This document shows positions 17,513-26,903 of a stretch of 64,000 nucleotides of DNA, one piece after another (position 1 is the stretch's first letter; each line of letters opens with the position of its first letter). Below the pieces are notes generated by a model that was not told the DNA's origin, searched no databases, and saw only the letters and a list, made by a program, of their open reading frames with translations. The DNA comes from Candidatus Poseidonia sp. (GTDB lineage: Archaea > Thermoplasmatota > Poseidoniia > Poseidoniales > Poseidoniaceae). The stretch is taken from assembly GCA_022426155.1 (NCBI GenBank), contig JAKMEE010000032.1:1-64000 (forward strand), read 5' to 3'. The position numbers and the translations under genes were made by a program.

Positions 17513-18913
17513 TCAACGGCGGTTATTTCGTCGACCCTGAGAGGAGCCGCCTTGTTGGCCACCAGAACGCTGGCCTGATGACCCACGTCCTCCCTGACCG
17601 CCAGAGGCTCGACCTCTGTTGCGTCCATTGCTTTGGCGTCGTTGTGAAGACTGTCCACCTCCGCCTTGTCCACGTCCACCCTGGCGGCCGTTGTTCGAAC
17701 GACGGCGAGAATTCGAAGATTTCTTTGCGTTCGGGTCCTTGATTTTTCCAGGTTTTTGACCCGGTTTTGGTCGTGCATTTTCAAAATGATATTGGTGGTC
17801 TTCAATGACTGGAATTTCATTTCCAATCAATTGCTGAATCCCAACAAGATAACCAGATTCGGAATCGTCACAAAAGCCGTAGGCCACTCCTGAACGACCA
17901 GCTCGTGCCGTCCGCCCAATTCGGTGGACATAGCTCTCTGGTTCATTAGGCAAATCATAATTGAACACGTGGGTAATACCTTCTACGTCAATACCTCTGC
18001 TGGCAATGTCGGTGGCGACCAAAATAGGAATATTCCCTTGCTTGAAACCCGCCAATGCTTTTGTTCTCGCACCTTGTGATTTGTTTCCGTGTATGGCTGC
18101 AGATTCAATACCGGCTTGGAGTAATTGCTTGACCAAACGGTTTGCACCGTGTTTGGTTCGAGTGAATACGATGCCACAAGCCACTGATTCATTTTCAATG
18201 ATGTTTACCAAGATTCGGCGCTTATCGGCCTTTCGTGTGAACATAATATGCTGTTCAATACGGTCGACTGTGATCTCTTTTGGACTGATGTCAACCGTGA
18301 CGGCATTACGAAGAAAGGAACTGGCTAGGCTGGCAATCGTTGTCGGCATGGTTGCGCTGAACAACAAGTTTTGGCGTTTATTCGGCAAAAGTTTGAGCAC
18401 CTTCTCAATGTCTCGAATGAATCCCATGTCAAGCATTCGATCTGCTTCATCGAGAACAAAAAATTCAACATGGGAGATGTCGATGTAGCCCTGCCCAATC
18501 AAATCCAACAATCTTCCAGGTGTGGCGATGAGGACATCAAGTCCTTTTTGCAAGGCTCGTACTTGTGGACCTTGTTTGACACCACCGAATATGACGCGAT
18601 GGCGCACATCAAGATGGGTGCTATAGGCTCCAAAGCGCTCATCGATTTGAGCCGCGAGTTCACGGGTGGGAGAGAGGACAAGGGCCCGAATACGACGCTT
18701 GTGTTGAGGTCGTTCTTTGGTCATGGCTTGGAGGACGGGCAGAGCAAAGGCAGCTGTTTTTCCAGTTCCCGTTTGTGCAATGCCCAACACATCCTTTCCA
18801 GCAAGAAGGGGTGGGATGGATTGCAGTTGAACCGGAGTTGGGGTCTCATAGCCTTCGCTTTCGACCGCCCTAAGGAGAGGTTCAGAAAGGCCGAGATCTG
18901 AAAACCGTGTCAT
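17513..18913 (-). CDS. DEAD-box RNA helicase with RGG-rich tail
   Basis: All canonical motifs are visible: Q motif (FSDLGLSEPLL to PTPVQLQSIP), AQTGTGKT, PTRELA, GGVKQG, TPGRLLDL, DEAD, SAT, GIVFTRTK, ATDIASRGIDV and HRIGRTARAG. The C-terminal ~95 residues are a low-complexity Gly/Arg/Gln/Ser tail (repeated GGRGQGGG-like text), as in RhlE-type or cold-shock helicases that bind RNA through RGG repeats. A role in RNA unwinding for ribosome assembly or mRNA turnover is expected. The ATG at 18913 (MTRFSDLG) fits the family start. It is divergent from the pseudouridine synthase gene, another RNA-related protein. Confidence 0.95.
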   Translation of the reverse strand: MTRFSDLGLSEPLLRAVESEGYETPTPVQLQSIPPLLAGKDVLGIAQTGTGKTAAFALPVLQAMTKERPQHKRRIRALVLSPTRELAAQIDERFGAYSTHLDVRHRVIFGGVKQGPQVRALQKGLDVLIATPGRLLDLIGQGYIDISHVEFFVLDEADRMLDMGFIRDIEKVLKLLPNKRQNLLFSATMPTTIASLASSFLRNAVTVDISPKEITVDRIEQHIMFTRKADKRRILVNIIENESVACGIVFTRTKHGANRLVKQLLQAGIESAAIHGNKSQGARTKALAGFKQGNIPILVATDIASRGIDVEGITHVFNYDLPNEPESYVHRIGRTARAGRSGVAYGFCDDSESGYLVGIQQLIGNEIPVIEDHQYHFENARPKPGQKPGKIKDPNAKKSSNSRRRSNNGRQGGRGQGGGGQSSQRRQSNGRNRGRASGGQGGRGSSGQRSGGQQGGSSQGRRNNRR

Positions 18914-18940
18914 ACAACCCACTCCGGTGCGGTCAATGGT

Positions 18941-19873
18941 ATGCCTGAAAACTGTTGGCAGAGTGAGTGCATACCCCGCGGTCAGCCATCTCCCCTAAAA
19001 CCGAAGGGGTCCATTGAAGCAAAAAAGGGGGCCTTTGGATGGTGGGAGGCTGTTACGGGGCGAAAGGCTAAGCCGCATCGCTGGGACATTGGGTTGGAGG
19101 CCAAGGGTGTGAAGGTTCGCTTGCATCAGTTTTTATCGAGAACAGGGCACTTTTCTTCAAAGCGTGATGTCAAGAATGCCATTTGGAACGGAGACATTAC
19201 CGTCAATGGGTCCATCGTCAAAGACATCGCCTATCAGTTCAATTCCCGAACCAAGCCAGTGGAGTATCAGGGAAAACGTTTGCATTTACCTGATGCAGAT
19301 TTGATCTATGTCTTTCACAAACCTCCAGGTTATCTCTGCGCGAGGCTCAACGCAAAAGAACGCGCTATTGGAAAACGCTCTGTCTTTGATCTCTTTGAAG
19401 GTCGCGTAGACTCAACCGTATTTGCCCGGCTGTTAACAGTTGGACGATTGGACGAGGCCACCACAGGTCTTCTGTTTATCACCACCAGTGGAGATGTGGT
19501 TCACCGGATTACAGCCCCAGAACATCATGTGGCCAAGCGTTATTGGGTCTCAGCAAAGCGTCCGTTAACCGAAGAAGCAGAATTGCATTTGACAGGGGGC
19601 GTTACCATTGAGTTAGAGGTTGATGGCCACACTTCAGATTATACCACTCAGCCCGCGTCCATTGAACGAGTTGGCGACCGCGATTTCATTTTGGAAGTCC
19701 AGGAAGGAAAAAAGCGACAGGTTCGACGCATGGTCTCCGCAGTTGGGAATGCAGTTGAACATCTTCACAGGCTGTCAATTGCAGGAGCGACCCTTGACCA
19801 ATTCGATCTCAATGAAGGGGCGTTTGTTGAGGTGACCTCCACGCAACTTGAGGCATGGTTAACTGAGGATTGA
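18941..19873 (+). CDS. RsuA/RluB-family pseudouridine synthase
   Basis: The protein has an S4 RNA-binding domain (VRLHQFLSRTGHFSSKRD to GDITVNG, about residues 59-93), then the catalytic pseudouridine synthase domain with GRLDEATTGLLFITT, which contains the catalytic Asp, and the conserved C-terminal GKKRQVRRM. It would isomerise uridine in rRNA. This S4-containing RsuA/RluB/E/F type is mainly bacterial, so horizontal acquisition is likely. The first ~55 residues are a basic, low-similarity extension; a GTG at 19109 gives a family-sized protein and may be the real start. Confidence 0.85.
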   Translation: MPENCWQSECIPRGQPSPLKPKGSIEAKKGAFGWWEAVTGRKAKPHRWDIGLEAKGVKVRLHQFLSRTGHFSSKRDVKNAIWNGDITVNGSIVKDIAYQFNSRTKPVEYQGKRLHLPDADLIYVFHKPPGYLCARLNAKERAIGKRSVFDLFEGRVDSTVFARLLTVGRLDEATTGLLFITTSGDVVHRITAPEHHVAKRYWVSAKRPLTEEAELHLTGGVTIELEVDGHTSDYTTQPASIERVGDRDFILEVQEGKKRQVRRMVSAVGNAVEHLHRLSIAGATLDQFDLNEGAFVEVTSTQLEAWLTED

Positions 19874-19936
19874 CCAGACAAAAGACCTTGAACAGGAAGG
19901 CTCTGTCATGGTTGAGGATTGACCGTGCCCGGTGAT

Positions 19937-21106
19937 ATGTCTTGGATGAAAGCCCGTTTTGAAGAGTTGCAAGAGAAATCACTCTTGTGGGAGCCTCCAA
20001 CTCTCGAGGGGCCAAATCAACCCCGATGCCAAATGGATGGAAAACCGACCATTATGCTCTCAGCTAATAATTACCTCAACCTTACTACGCATCCAAAAGT
20101 GATGGAGGCCATGCAGGCGGCCACCACAAAATATGGTGCAGGGAGCGGTTCTGTTCGTGCCATCGCGGGAACCATGGACATCCATCTTGAAGCGGAAAAG
20201 AAGGTCGCGGAATTCAAGGGTGTTGAGGCCTCACTGATTTATTCAGCAGGTTATACCGTCAATGTTGGCTTGATTCCAACCCTCGTGACGGGTCCCAAAG
20301 ATGTCATCATTTCCGACGAACTCAACCACGGTTCTATCATTGACGGTGTTCGTTTAACAAAGGCCTCTCGGGCTGTTTATGGTCATAACGACATGGGTGA
20401 ATTGGAAGCAGTTCTCAAAGCGCACGAATCATCTGAAAGGAAATTGATTATCACCGATGGAGTGTTCTCAATGGACGGCGATATTGCTCCACTGGATGAA
20501 GTAACAGCCCTTGCAGAAGAATACGGTGCTATGGTTTACGTCGACGATTGTCACGGAGAAGGCGTGTTGGGCGATGGCGGTGCTGGAATTGTGGATCACT
20601 TCAAACTTCAAGGAAAGGTTGATTTCGAGACGGGTTCGTTTTCTAAGGCCCTCGGGGTGCAGGGTGGTATTCTCGCAGGAACTGAAATGACTCGGACCCA
20701 TGCCCTCAATCATTCACGGTCGTGGTTACTTTCAGGTTCCCAGCCACCGGGTGTTGCTGCGGCGCAAAAAGCTGCGATTGAAGTGCTCATGAGTGAACCA
20801 GAACACCATGCAAAATTATGGGAGAATACAAATTATTTCCGGAAAGAATTGCAATCTATGGGCTTTGATACTGGCGACTCGATGACGCCGATTATTCCTG
20901 TCATGTGCGGTGAGTCAAGCGTTGCCAAAGCCATGACACAGGCCCTTGGAAGAGAAGGCGTGATGGCGGGGGCCATCGTCTTCCCAATGGTGGCACGAGA
21001 TAAGGCCCGAATACGCACGCAAATGTCTGCAGGCCTCTCTCGCCAAGATCTTGACGATGTCCTTGCGTGTTTTGAAAAAGTGGGCCCAGGGCTCGGTTTG
21101 ATTTGA
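19937..21106 (+). CDS. kbl: Alpha-oxoamine synthase (2-amino-3-ketobutyrate CoA ligase-like)
   Basis: This is a fold-type I PLP enzyme of the KBL/BioF/SPT/HemA family. Motifs are YGAGSGSVRAIAGT, the PLP-stacking Asp in YVDDCHGEGVLG, and the Schiff-base Lys in TGSFSKALG. Family members condense an amino acid with an acyl-CoA; the closest pattern is 2-amino-3-ketobutyrate CoA ligase (threonine/glycine interconversion), but no threonine dehydrogenase is adjacent, and 8-amino-7-oxononanoate synthase or serine palmitoyltransferase-like activity cannot be excluded. The frame allows TTG at 19919 and GTG at 19925; the ATG at 19937 (MSWMKARF) is preferred. Confidence 0.85.
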   Translation: MSWMKARFEELQEKSLLWEPPTLEGPNQPRCQMDGKPTIMLSANNYLNLTTHPKVMEAMQAATTKYGAGSGSVRAIAGTMDIHLEAEKKVAEFKGVEASLIYSAGYTVNVGLIPTLVTGPKDVIISDELNHGSIIDGVRLTKASRAVYGHNDMGELEAVLKAHESSERKLIITDGVFSMDGDIAPLDEVTALAEEYGAMVYVDDCHGEGVLGDGGAGIVDHFKLQGKVDFETGSFSKALGVQGGILAGTEMTRTHALNHSRSWLLSGSQPPGVAAAQKAAIEVLMSEPEHHAKLWENTNYFRKELQSMGFDTGDSMTPIIPVMCGESSVAKAMTQALGREGVMAGAIVFPMVARDKARIRTQMSAGLSRQDLDDVLACFEKVGPGLGLI

Positions 21107-21108
21107 GT

Positions 21109-21717
21109 TCACTCGGACTCAAAAGCATCAATGACTTCAAGCAACTCAGTGTCTTCTCCGACCATTTCTTCGGCCTCACTCTTCTCTTCTTGCTCAACTA
21201 CTCCACCGAATGGATCCTTGCCATCCTCAACCATGCACAATAAGCGCCAGCGTGGTGCCCATGATAAATGGACATAGACTGGGCCAGGTAGTAAAAGAAG
21301 CATCCAAATCAGGACAGCAGGCAGGCCGATCAATTCTGTGCGGTCAATCGTCAACATTGCCAAACCAATGAATGGCATGGGATAGAGGATGTATCGAGGA
21401 GGCGCTATTGGGTGGCGTTTTGAGAAGGCGATGAGCATCACCGAGAGAAAACCCGTGAATGCGCACGCAACGATGAGCAAGGAAGCATGGAAGACCCATT
21501 CGACACCCCACACTTCGTTATTTGTGGCGCCAAATGCATAGGGGAGGAGTAATGCAAGTGAAACAAGAAGTGCGTAAAATGCTCCAATGTTCGCTGGGTG
21601 ACTCAGCCACAAAGGTAGTTTTGAAAATCGGCGTGACAGCGAGGTCCCCAGAAGCGTATCACGCTCGTGTGGGGCTAAATGCTCCACCCGTTGCATCCAA
21701 TTCTCAACGGTTGTCAC
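21109..21717 (-). CDS. Four-TM membrane protein of unknown function
   Basis: The 202-residue protein has four predicted membrane helices (about residues 45-63, 76-97, 111-125 and 131-150) followed by an acidic cytosolic tail rich in Glu. No enzyme motif is seen. It lies at the end of a minus-strand set with the two-TM protein at 21775 and the DUF309 protein at 22460, probably one operon. It is convergent with the alpha-oxoamine synthase, with 2 nt between stops. Confidence 0.65.
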   Translation of the reverse strand: MTTVENWMQRVEHLAPHERDTLLGTSLSRRFSKLPLWLSHPANIGAFYALLVSLALLLPYAFGATNNEVWGVEWVFHASLLIVACAFTGFLSVMLIAFSKRHPIAPPRYILYPMPFIGLAMLTIDRTELIGLPAVLIWMLLLLPGPVYVHLSWAPRWRLLCMVEDGKDPFGGVVEQEEKSEAEEMVGEDTELLEVIDAFESE

Positions 21718-21774
21718 GCCCCTCGGTCGCTTGAATGGGTTTTGAACTTAGGGGGTCAAATCTCCCCTCAGACC

Positions 21775-22452
21775 TCATTCTTCCTTGCGGAAGAACGATA
21801 CCAATGGGCTCTCAACTTCGATTTCCCCTTCATCTTCCAACCAAGAGCGCTCAAGTAATCCAGAATCAAGCCCTTCCCGATCACGTGCTTCATCGATTGG
21901 ATCAGGCACCGAATTCACGGCATTTCGCAAAGCGATGGCCTGGTTGATGAGGGCGAGGTGCCTCACAATCGTGGGGGTTCGTTCCTTTTGGGATGTGAAG
22001 TGACCTAGGACAGGATAGTCCAACGTGTCATGAACCAAATTATACCCTCCGAGTAATTCATCAGGAGCGAGACGGACTCGATGTTCACCGGTGTCAACCC
22101 AGCGCCCATCTGTTAGTTGAACTCGAACTTCTGCATCACTCAATGGGTTTTCATCCAGAAATGGATGGTTCATGTTGACTGCTAGGGGCGTGGTTGCGTG
22201 GCTGCGATATCGTGCCATGACAACCATGGCATTGAGTGCCATCAGGGATGCCCCAATGGTCAAGGAAACGGTACGGTCGGCGCTGAGCATAAGCAAGATC
22301 ACCCACACGATGATACCGGTTGCTAGACTTGCAAGAAGGCCCACATTTCGAGCTTGAACAAAGCCTTGAGCCACTGGAGTCTCAATGAACCGCAACATGC
22401 CAGCGGGTGGGTTGGATTGTGGACCCATGTCAAAGGTAATGTGTGGATTCAC
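21775..22452 (-). CDS. Two-TM membrane protein of unknown function
   Basis: The GTG at 22452 starts 7 nt after the stop of the upstream DUF309 gene; longer starts (ATG 22539 or 22521) would overlap that gene by up to 80 nt, and an ATG at 22428 is a further option. Two hydrophobic spans (VGLLASLATGIIVWVILLML and VSLTIGASLMALNAMVVMA) sit near the N-terminus. The rest is soluble, with a HEAT-like or helical middle and an acidic C-terminus. I recognise no family. Confidence 0.55.
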   Translation of the reverse strand: MNPHITFDMGPQSNPPAGMLRFIETPVAQGFVQARNVGLLASLATGIIVWVILLMLSADRTVSLTIGASLMALNAMVVMARYRSHATTPLAVNMNHPFLDENPLSDAEVRVQLTDGRWVDTGEHRVRLAPDELLGGYNLVHDTLDYPVLGHFTSQKERTPTIVRHLALINQAIALRNAVNSVPDPIDEARDREGLDSGLLERSWLEDEGEIEVESPLVSFFRKEE

Positions 22453-22459
22453 TTGAACC

Positions 22460-22903
22460 TCACGCCCGAGGTATTTGGTGGTCAGTGGCCTTGAGCTCCC
22501 AGGTTCCCACGTCCTTGGCATAATGGGATATGACTTCAAGATGCAGAGATATATTGAGGCCCCAGGCCACAGTCCAGCCTTTGAGTTTGGGCTCTAATTT
22601 AGCCCACTGGTTGGACACGCCACGTACTTTTTGTTGTTCGTGATGAAGCAATAGTGCAGCGGTTTGAATCAATCCCTGAATGAGCAGAACTTCACGTTGG
22701 GGTGCCATTCGGGCTTTGAGTTCGTTCCACAAATCTTCCCAGGATTCGTGTGCATGCCAAAATCTTCCAGCATCAAACCGTTCAAGTCCCTCTTGGAGCA
22801 AGATATCTTCGGAAGTCGACAACGGACCCGCTTGCTCCACCGCCATGACGGCCCGTTGCCTTCTCGCTTGAAACACTTGGTGTTTCGTTCGTTTTCTCCG
22901 CAC
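22460..22903 (-). CDS. DUF309 family protein
   Basis: The signature FDAGRFWHAHESWEDLW (about residues 43-59) matches DUF309 (small all-helical proteins with a conserved His-Glu-Trp set), followed by the conserved helix LLIQGLIQTAALLLHHEQ. The biochemical role of this family is not established. The frame begins at a GTG (22903); an ATG at 22846 (MAVEQAGPLSTSED) is an equally good start. It heads a likely minus-strand operon of three genes and is divergent from the DUF835 protein. Confidence 0.75.
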   Translation of the reverse strand: MRRKRTKHQVFQARRQRAVMAVEQAGPLSTSEDILLQEGLERFDAGRFWHAHESWEDLWNELKARMAPQREVLLIQGLIQTAALLLHHEQQKVRGVSNQWAKLEPKLKGWTVAWGLNISLHLEVISHYAKDVGTWELKATDHQIPRA

Positions 22904-22950
22904 CTTTCAAGAGGGGGCTCGGAGGTTGTCAACTTCAACGGTGAGTTCGC

Positions 22951-24903
22951 ATGATTGAAATCCCGCACGGTGACCTCATCGAACAACGGCGCGGAGGCGT
23001 CGATGTTCTCCGTGTCATTGCCAAGGATTTGGAGCGTCACGAGCAATCTGGTGCGGTCAAGATATCCGCCCCAGACGGGACTCGTGTGGGGTGGTTGTTA
23101 TTTCGTATCGGGCTACCTGTGATGGCCTTTCACCACGGTGTAAAAGCAACACAAGGGCTTGAAGCACTTCTCGAAATTGAACAAGATGGTTTGAACATCG
23201 AGAACGAAGTGATGCTCTACGAAATGGGGGTGTCAGGTCTGCGTCAAACGATGAATGGCCACTCACACAGTATCCTTCACCTCGAGCGTGAAACTGAGGC
23301 ATCGAGTGAAGGCCATTGGTGGTCTTCCGTCCGCCTTCCTTCGATCTCTTGGAATCGTGAAGCAAGGCCAGAAGATTACCAAACCTATGTCTTCGAACCC
23401 GAATCACTTCGACGAGGGCCCTCTAGGAGCAGTGCATCAGGTGATCAGGTCCTGATGCAGCCAGGGGATGTGTTGTTCATCGATTCTCCAGATCCACACC
23501 CAATGATGCATCTTGGTATTGAGTTGGCAGAACGTGGATTGCCTTTCTTGGGATTGTTTGGGGCTCCTTTTGGTTCAACCGATGTGACACGTCGTTTGCC
23601 CATTCCCTCCTGCCATTCATTGATGGGCTCTCATGACCAACTTCATTCTCTTGAATCAGCGGATGACGTTCTGAAATGTCTTGAGACCTTCATGTGGGGT
23701 AATGAGCGTTCTGTTGTCGTCATCAACGGATTGGACCGATTGGGCAACGCTTTGGGAGATGATGCCATGCTCGATGTGTTTCGGGCACTCGTTGACGGTG
23801 TTCGTTTCAACGACCATCTCTTGCTATGCAGTACAGACCTTGAGGTCTTTTCGTTACCAGTGAGGCACGGCCTCTTGAGCGAGGCTCAAGAACTACAGGC
23901 AGCAACACTCAACAACTGGTTAAATGACACCGATGGCTTATTTGATCACCCGATTCTCACAGTCCAAGATGAAGATGAAGCCCGTTGGATTGAGGCTCAA
24001 TTGGTTCACCAACTTGGAGCTACCCCAAATGAAGAGGTCGCTGTTGCAAGTTTTTCGATGGAGGGGGGAGGGCTCCCCCCCGATGAAACAGAGCGGCAGG
24101 CAGCGGTAGAGGCACTTGCTGAACTCGTTGAAGACTGGCCAGCAGTGGAATCAGTGGAACCGGTCCCTTCGCATGTTAAAGTCCCACACAATTCCGAACC
24201 AAGCGCATGGAAACCTTCCATTGAATCACCCGTTCGTTCTGGAAGATTTGTGAGCGAATCAACGCCGATTGAACCCGTAGTTGAACATGCAGTTCCTGTT
24301 GCGCTTCCTGAACCCAAATCAATCGCATCAACCACTTCGGATGTCAAGCCTGCATTACGACAACCGCAGAAGATGGTTCGTAGAAAGCCAAAGCCACAAT
24401 TCCCAGAGATCACCAACGGTTTGACCGTTGGCCGAAGTCACGCTCTGTCAGGTAATCCTCAATCATTGCCGGACTGGCCCGAACGAAACTCTTCTCCAAC
24501 TCGGTTCCTCAATGAGCAACTTGACCCTTACCAATCGCGACTTGAACAAGCCGAGAAACGACAAGCAATTCGACGTCCGATGCGAGAACAGACGGCTCTC
24601 AAGGACAATGTATCCGCAAGCGCTTCGTTCTCAGAACCTTCGTTGCCAGGAACTGTATCGGTCCCCACGCTGCCAAAAACACCGAGCGGAGAACAGATTC
24701 CCCTTGAAGGCGGAGTGCGACCGGAAGACGACCTCTCTACTAAACCTGCGAGGGAAGTGGCCTCCAGTGAACAACATACACCTACGATTGAGGAAGTTTA
24801 CGACCGATGGAACCAATGGGAAGATGAACAAATTGGCTCAACTACGGCTCTTTACAGCGAGCGTGGTGAAAAACTCAAAAAATTCGGGGAGGGTGAACAA
24901 TGA
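22951..24903 (+). CDS. DUF835-domain protein with long disordered C-terminus
   Basis: Residues ~160-320 fit the DUF835 pattern: a P-loop-less RecA/ATPase-like domain with VVVINGLDRLGNALGDDAMLD (central strand and helix) and LLLCSTDLEVFSLPVRHGLL. The N-terminal ~120 residues (IEIPHGDLIEQRRGG; VGWLLFRIGLPVMAFHHG) form another alpha/beta domain. Residues ~370-650 are Pro/Glu/Ser-rich and probably disordered. DUF835 is typical of euryarchaeal signalling and scaffold proteins; no catalytic function is known. The last codons overlap the next gene by 4 nt (ATGA), so the two products are probably made together. Confidence 0.7.
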   Translation: MIEIPHGDLIEQRRGGVDVLRVIAKDLERHEQSGAVKISAPDGTRVGWLLFRIGLPVMAFHHGVKATQGLEALLEIEQDGLNIENEVMLYEMGVSGLRQTMNGHSHSILHLERETEASSEGHWWSSVRLPSISWNREARPEDYQTYVFEPESLRRGPSRSSASGDQVLMQPGDVLFIDSPDPHPMMHLGIELAERGLPFLGLFGAPFGSTDVTRRLPIPSCHSLMGSHDQLHSLESADDVLKCLETFMWGNERSVVVINGLDRLGNALGDDAMLDVFRALVDGVRFNDHLLLCSTDLEVFSLPVRHGLLSEAQELQAATLNNWLNDTDGLFDHPILTVQDEDEARWIEAQLVHQLGATPNEEVAVASFSMEGGGLPPDETERQAAVEALAELVEDWPAVESVEPVPSHVKVPHNSEPSAWKPSIESPVRSGRFVSESTPIEPVVEHAVPVALPEPKSIASTTSDVKPALRQPQKMVRRKPKPQFPEITNGLTVGRSHALSGNPQSLPDWPERNSSPTRFLNEQLDPYQSRLEQAEKRQAIRRPMREQTALKDNVSASASFSEPSLPGTVSVPTLPKTPSGEQIPLEGGVRPEDDLSTKPAREVASSEQHTPTIEEVYDRWNQWEDEQIGSTTALYSERGEKLKKFGEGEQ

Positions 24904-26903
24904 GTTCTACTCCTACCAAATTGGCTTTGGCTTTGGAAGATGCCAAGGAGAAAATCAAGGATACCATCTTGGCTCAAGCCTCTTCACCGGGTCCTGTGCC
25001 AATACCCCAGGAAAAACACATCCGTCCTGCATCATCAAAACTGAATACACTTTTGGGAACCAAGCATGTGAAGGACGAGCGTCCTTCTCTCTTCAAGAGG
25101 ATTGGTGTGCCTCAACGACCAACCTACGATCTTGTTTCCGACCATGTCTTGGGCAAAGATGTCGAGGAGCATCGCACATTTTTAGAAAATTCGTCCACCT
25201 ATGCGACGCATGTAGCCCAACGATTGAATCATTTACGAATGCAGCGCCAAAGTGATTTAGAGACCGACCAAACCGCTGATGATTCTGATGTATTCGTAGG
25301 AGTCGAGGGAGATGGGCGTCCAGTTTGGAATCATATTCTAGATGAGCAAAGGGGCTGGCATTCTACGCTCCCAGAGATTGATCTCCAGCCACCGAGCATC
25401 GAAGATCCATTTCATGCGCGTCAGGTGTTGGATATCAAAGGAGATTGGCCTAAACGTTTGGCCTGGTCTGACCGTTTGACTTTCCGGCAGTGGTTTGTTT
25501 GCGATGAGAACATTCGAGCAACACAAGCATGTGAAGCCATCATTGATGCTCCATCTTCATCGTTGAATCCTTACGTCATTGTCGGCCAACCACATGCGGG
25601 TTGCTCTCACCTTCTGCATGCCACGGGGCAAGCTCTGTTGCGACGTCAAGAAGGACATGTATTGATGGTCGGTGCGGCTGATGTTGCGAACCTCGACGCC
25701 CTCACTTCGCAGTGGCAAGATGCCTTGGCCGCAGCCAGTGCAATCTTGGTTGATGACGTGCATGAATTTGCTGCACATCAAGATTGGTCTCATCAACTTG
25801 GGATTCTTCTAGACCACGCACTCAATCTTGGTTTGCAAGTTATTGTTGCTGGCCGTTCGAAGCCGGATAGATTGCCTCCCTCTCGCCTCAAAGAAGTATT
25901 ACGTCATTCAGCAAGTTCCACAGTTCAAATTCCTTCAAGAGCCACTTTGATGGCCTACGGGACGTGGCGCTCTTCGCAACTGAACCTGCTGGTAAACGAC
26001 GTTCATCTCGCCGCTATGGTTTCCATGGAACCAACCGGTTGGCGAGCGATGGAAGGACGATTGCAACAACTGGTCGTAGCCTTTGACTCGGGGGCAGTTC
26101 TTCTTGAACATGACAGTGTTGTGGATTTACTCAATGGTGATGTTCCGGGCCGCACTGCAAAGCATCAGGCCCTTGAACAACAACGAGTTGATGATACAGC
26201 TTCTCAATTGATCGGCCAAGCCATTGACAGTGTCTATTCATCTGTCGATACAGGTGGCGTTGAACTTCACTCCCCACTGGCCTCAATGGATGATGATGAT
26301 TATGAACCGCCCGAATGGGATGCAAGTGAATTCATGGAACGCGATGATTCCAACGTGAACCAGCGTGTTGCACAAACCATCGCCAAGATTACTCCTGCTG
26401 CTCCTTCTGTCCTTGATGTCAATGAGCGTGAACGCCATCTCATCGATCGTTCACGAACCCTTGAGGTGGATGATGCGTGGCGGGCAGCGGATGTTCTCGC
26501 TGCTTTGGATGAAGAAATTGATGCCCGTATCGATCACCGTCAGAGTTTCATGAAACAGGATTCAGAAGAACTCAATCGCCTTGAGGAGCGCATGGTTTTC
26601 TTGGCCCAAGAAGCCACAGAGGCAGATATTGAGCGATTGATATCCATCGCAGATGAACTTCGAGAACTCGAAGAACGACTGGCCGTATTGGACCCTGTCC
26701 AACAACCACTTCCTCACCTTGAACATACTCGCTCCCCTTCAACCCAACAGGGCATGGATGAGTATGAACCAGAAGGAGATTGGGACATTGATGAGGCGGA
26801 GGTTGAAGCCAACGATTTATTGATGAATGAACCGCCTCAAAAAACTCTGATTCGCCTGGGTCGAATTCGGCCAAAGACGGTGTTGATGGGTGAAGAAGAA
26901 TGA
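24900..26903 (+). CDS. DnaA/Hda-like AAA+ protein with degenerate Walker A
   Basis: Residues ~192-412 line up with the DnaA AAA+ core: TFRQWFVCDENIRATQACEA resembles the DnaA TFDNFVxGxSNxxA segment, LNPYVIVGQPHAGCSHLLHA (222-241) the Walker A region, AILVDDVHEF (281-290) Walker B, LGLQVIVAGRSKPDRLPPS sensor 1, and GWRAMEGRLQQLVVA the RELEGAL segment. The Walker A Lys and Thr are replaced (GCS instead of GKT), so ATP hydrolysis is doubtful. The DnaA DNA-binding domain is absent. The N-terminal ~190 residues are probably flexible; the C-terminal ~250 are acidic and coiled. Its gene overlaps both neighbours by 4 nt. A scaffold or regulator coupled to the DUF835 protein is inferred. Confidence 0.65.
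   Translation: MSSTPTKLALALEDAKEKIKDTILAQASSPGPVPIPQEKHIRPASSKLNTLLGTKHVKDERPSLFKRIGVPQRPTYDLVSDHVLGKDVEEHRTFLENSSTYATHVAQRLNHLRMQRQSDLETDQTADDSDVFVGVEGDGRPVWNHILDEQRGWHSTLPEIDLQPPSIEDPFHARQVLDIKGDWPKRLAWSDRLTFRQWFVCDENIRATQACEAIIDAPSSSLNPYVIVGQPHAGCSHLLHATGQALLRRQEGHVLMVGAADVANLDALTSQWQDALAAASAILVDDVHEFAAHQDWSHQLGILLDHALNLGLQVIVAGRSKPDRLPPSRLKEVLRHSASSTVQIPSRATLMAYGTWRSSQLNLLVNDVHLAAMVSMEPTGWRAMEGRLQQLVVAFDSGAVLLEHDSVVDLLNGDVPGRTAKHQALEQQRVDDTASQLIGQAIDSVYSSVDTGGVELHSPLASMDDDDYEPPEWDASEFMERDDSNVNQRVAQTIAKITPAAPSVLDVNERERHLIDRSRTLEVDDAWRAADVLAALDEEIDARIDHRQSFMKQDSEELNRLEERMVFLAQEATEADIERLISIADELRELEERLAVLDPVQQPLPHLEHTRSPSTQQGMDEYEPEGDWDIDEAEVEANDLLMNEPPQKTLIRLGRIRPKTVLMGEEE

Noticed and set aside
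24428-25255. 275-codon plus-strand open frame across the DUF835/AAA+ junction
   Set aside because: Ser/Arg/Cys-rich frame-shifted reading of two well supported overlapping genes.
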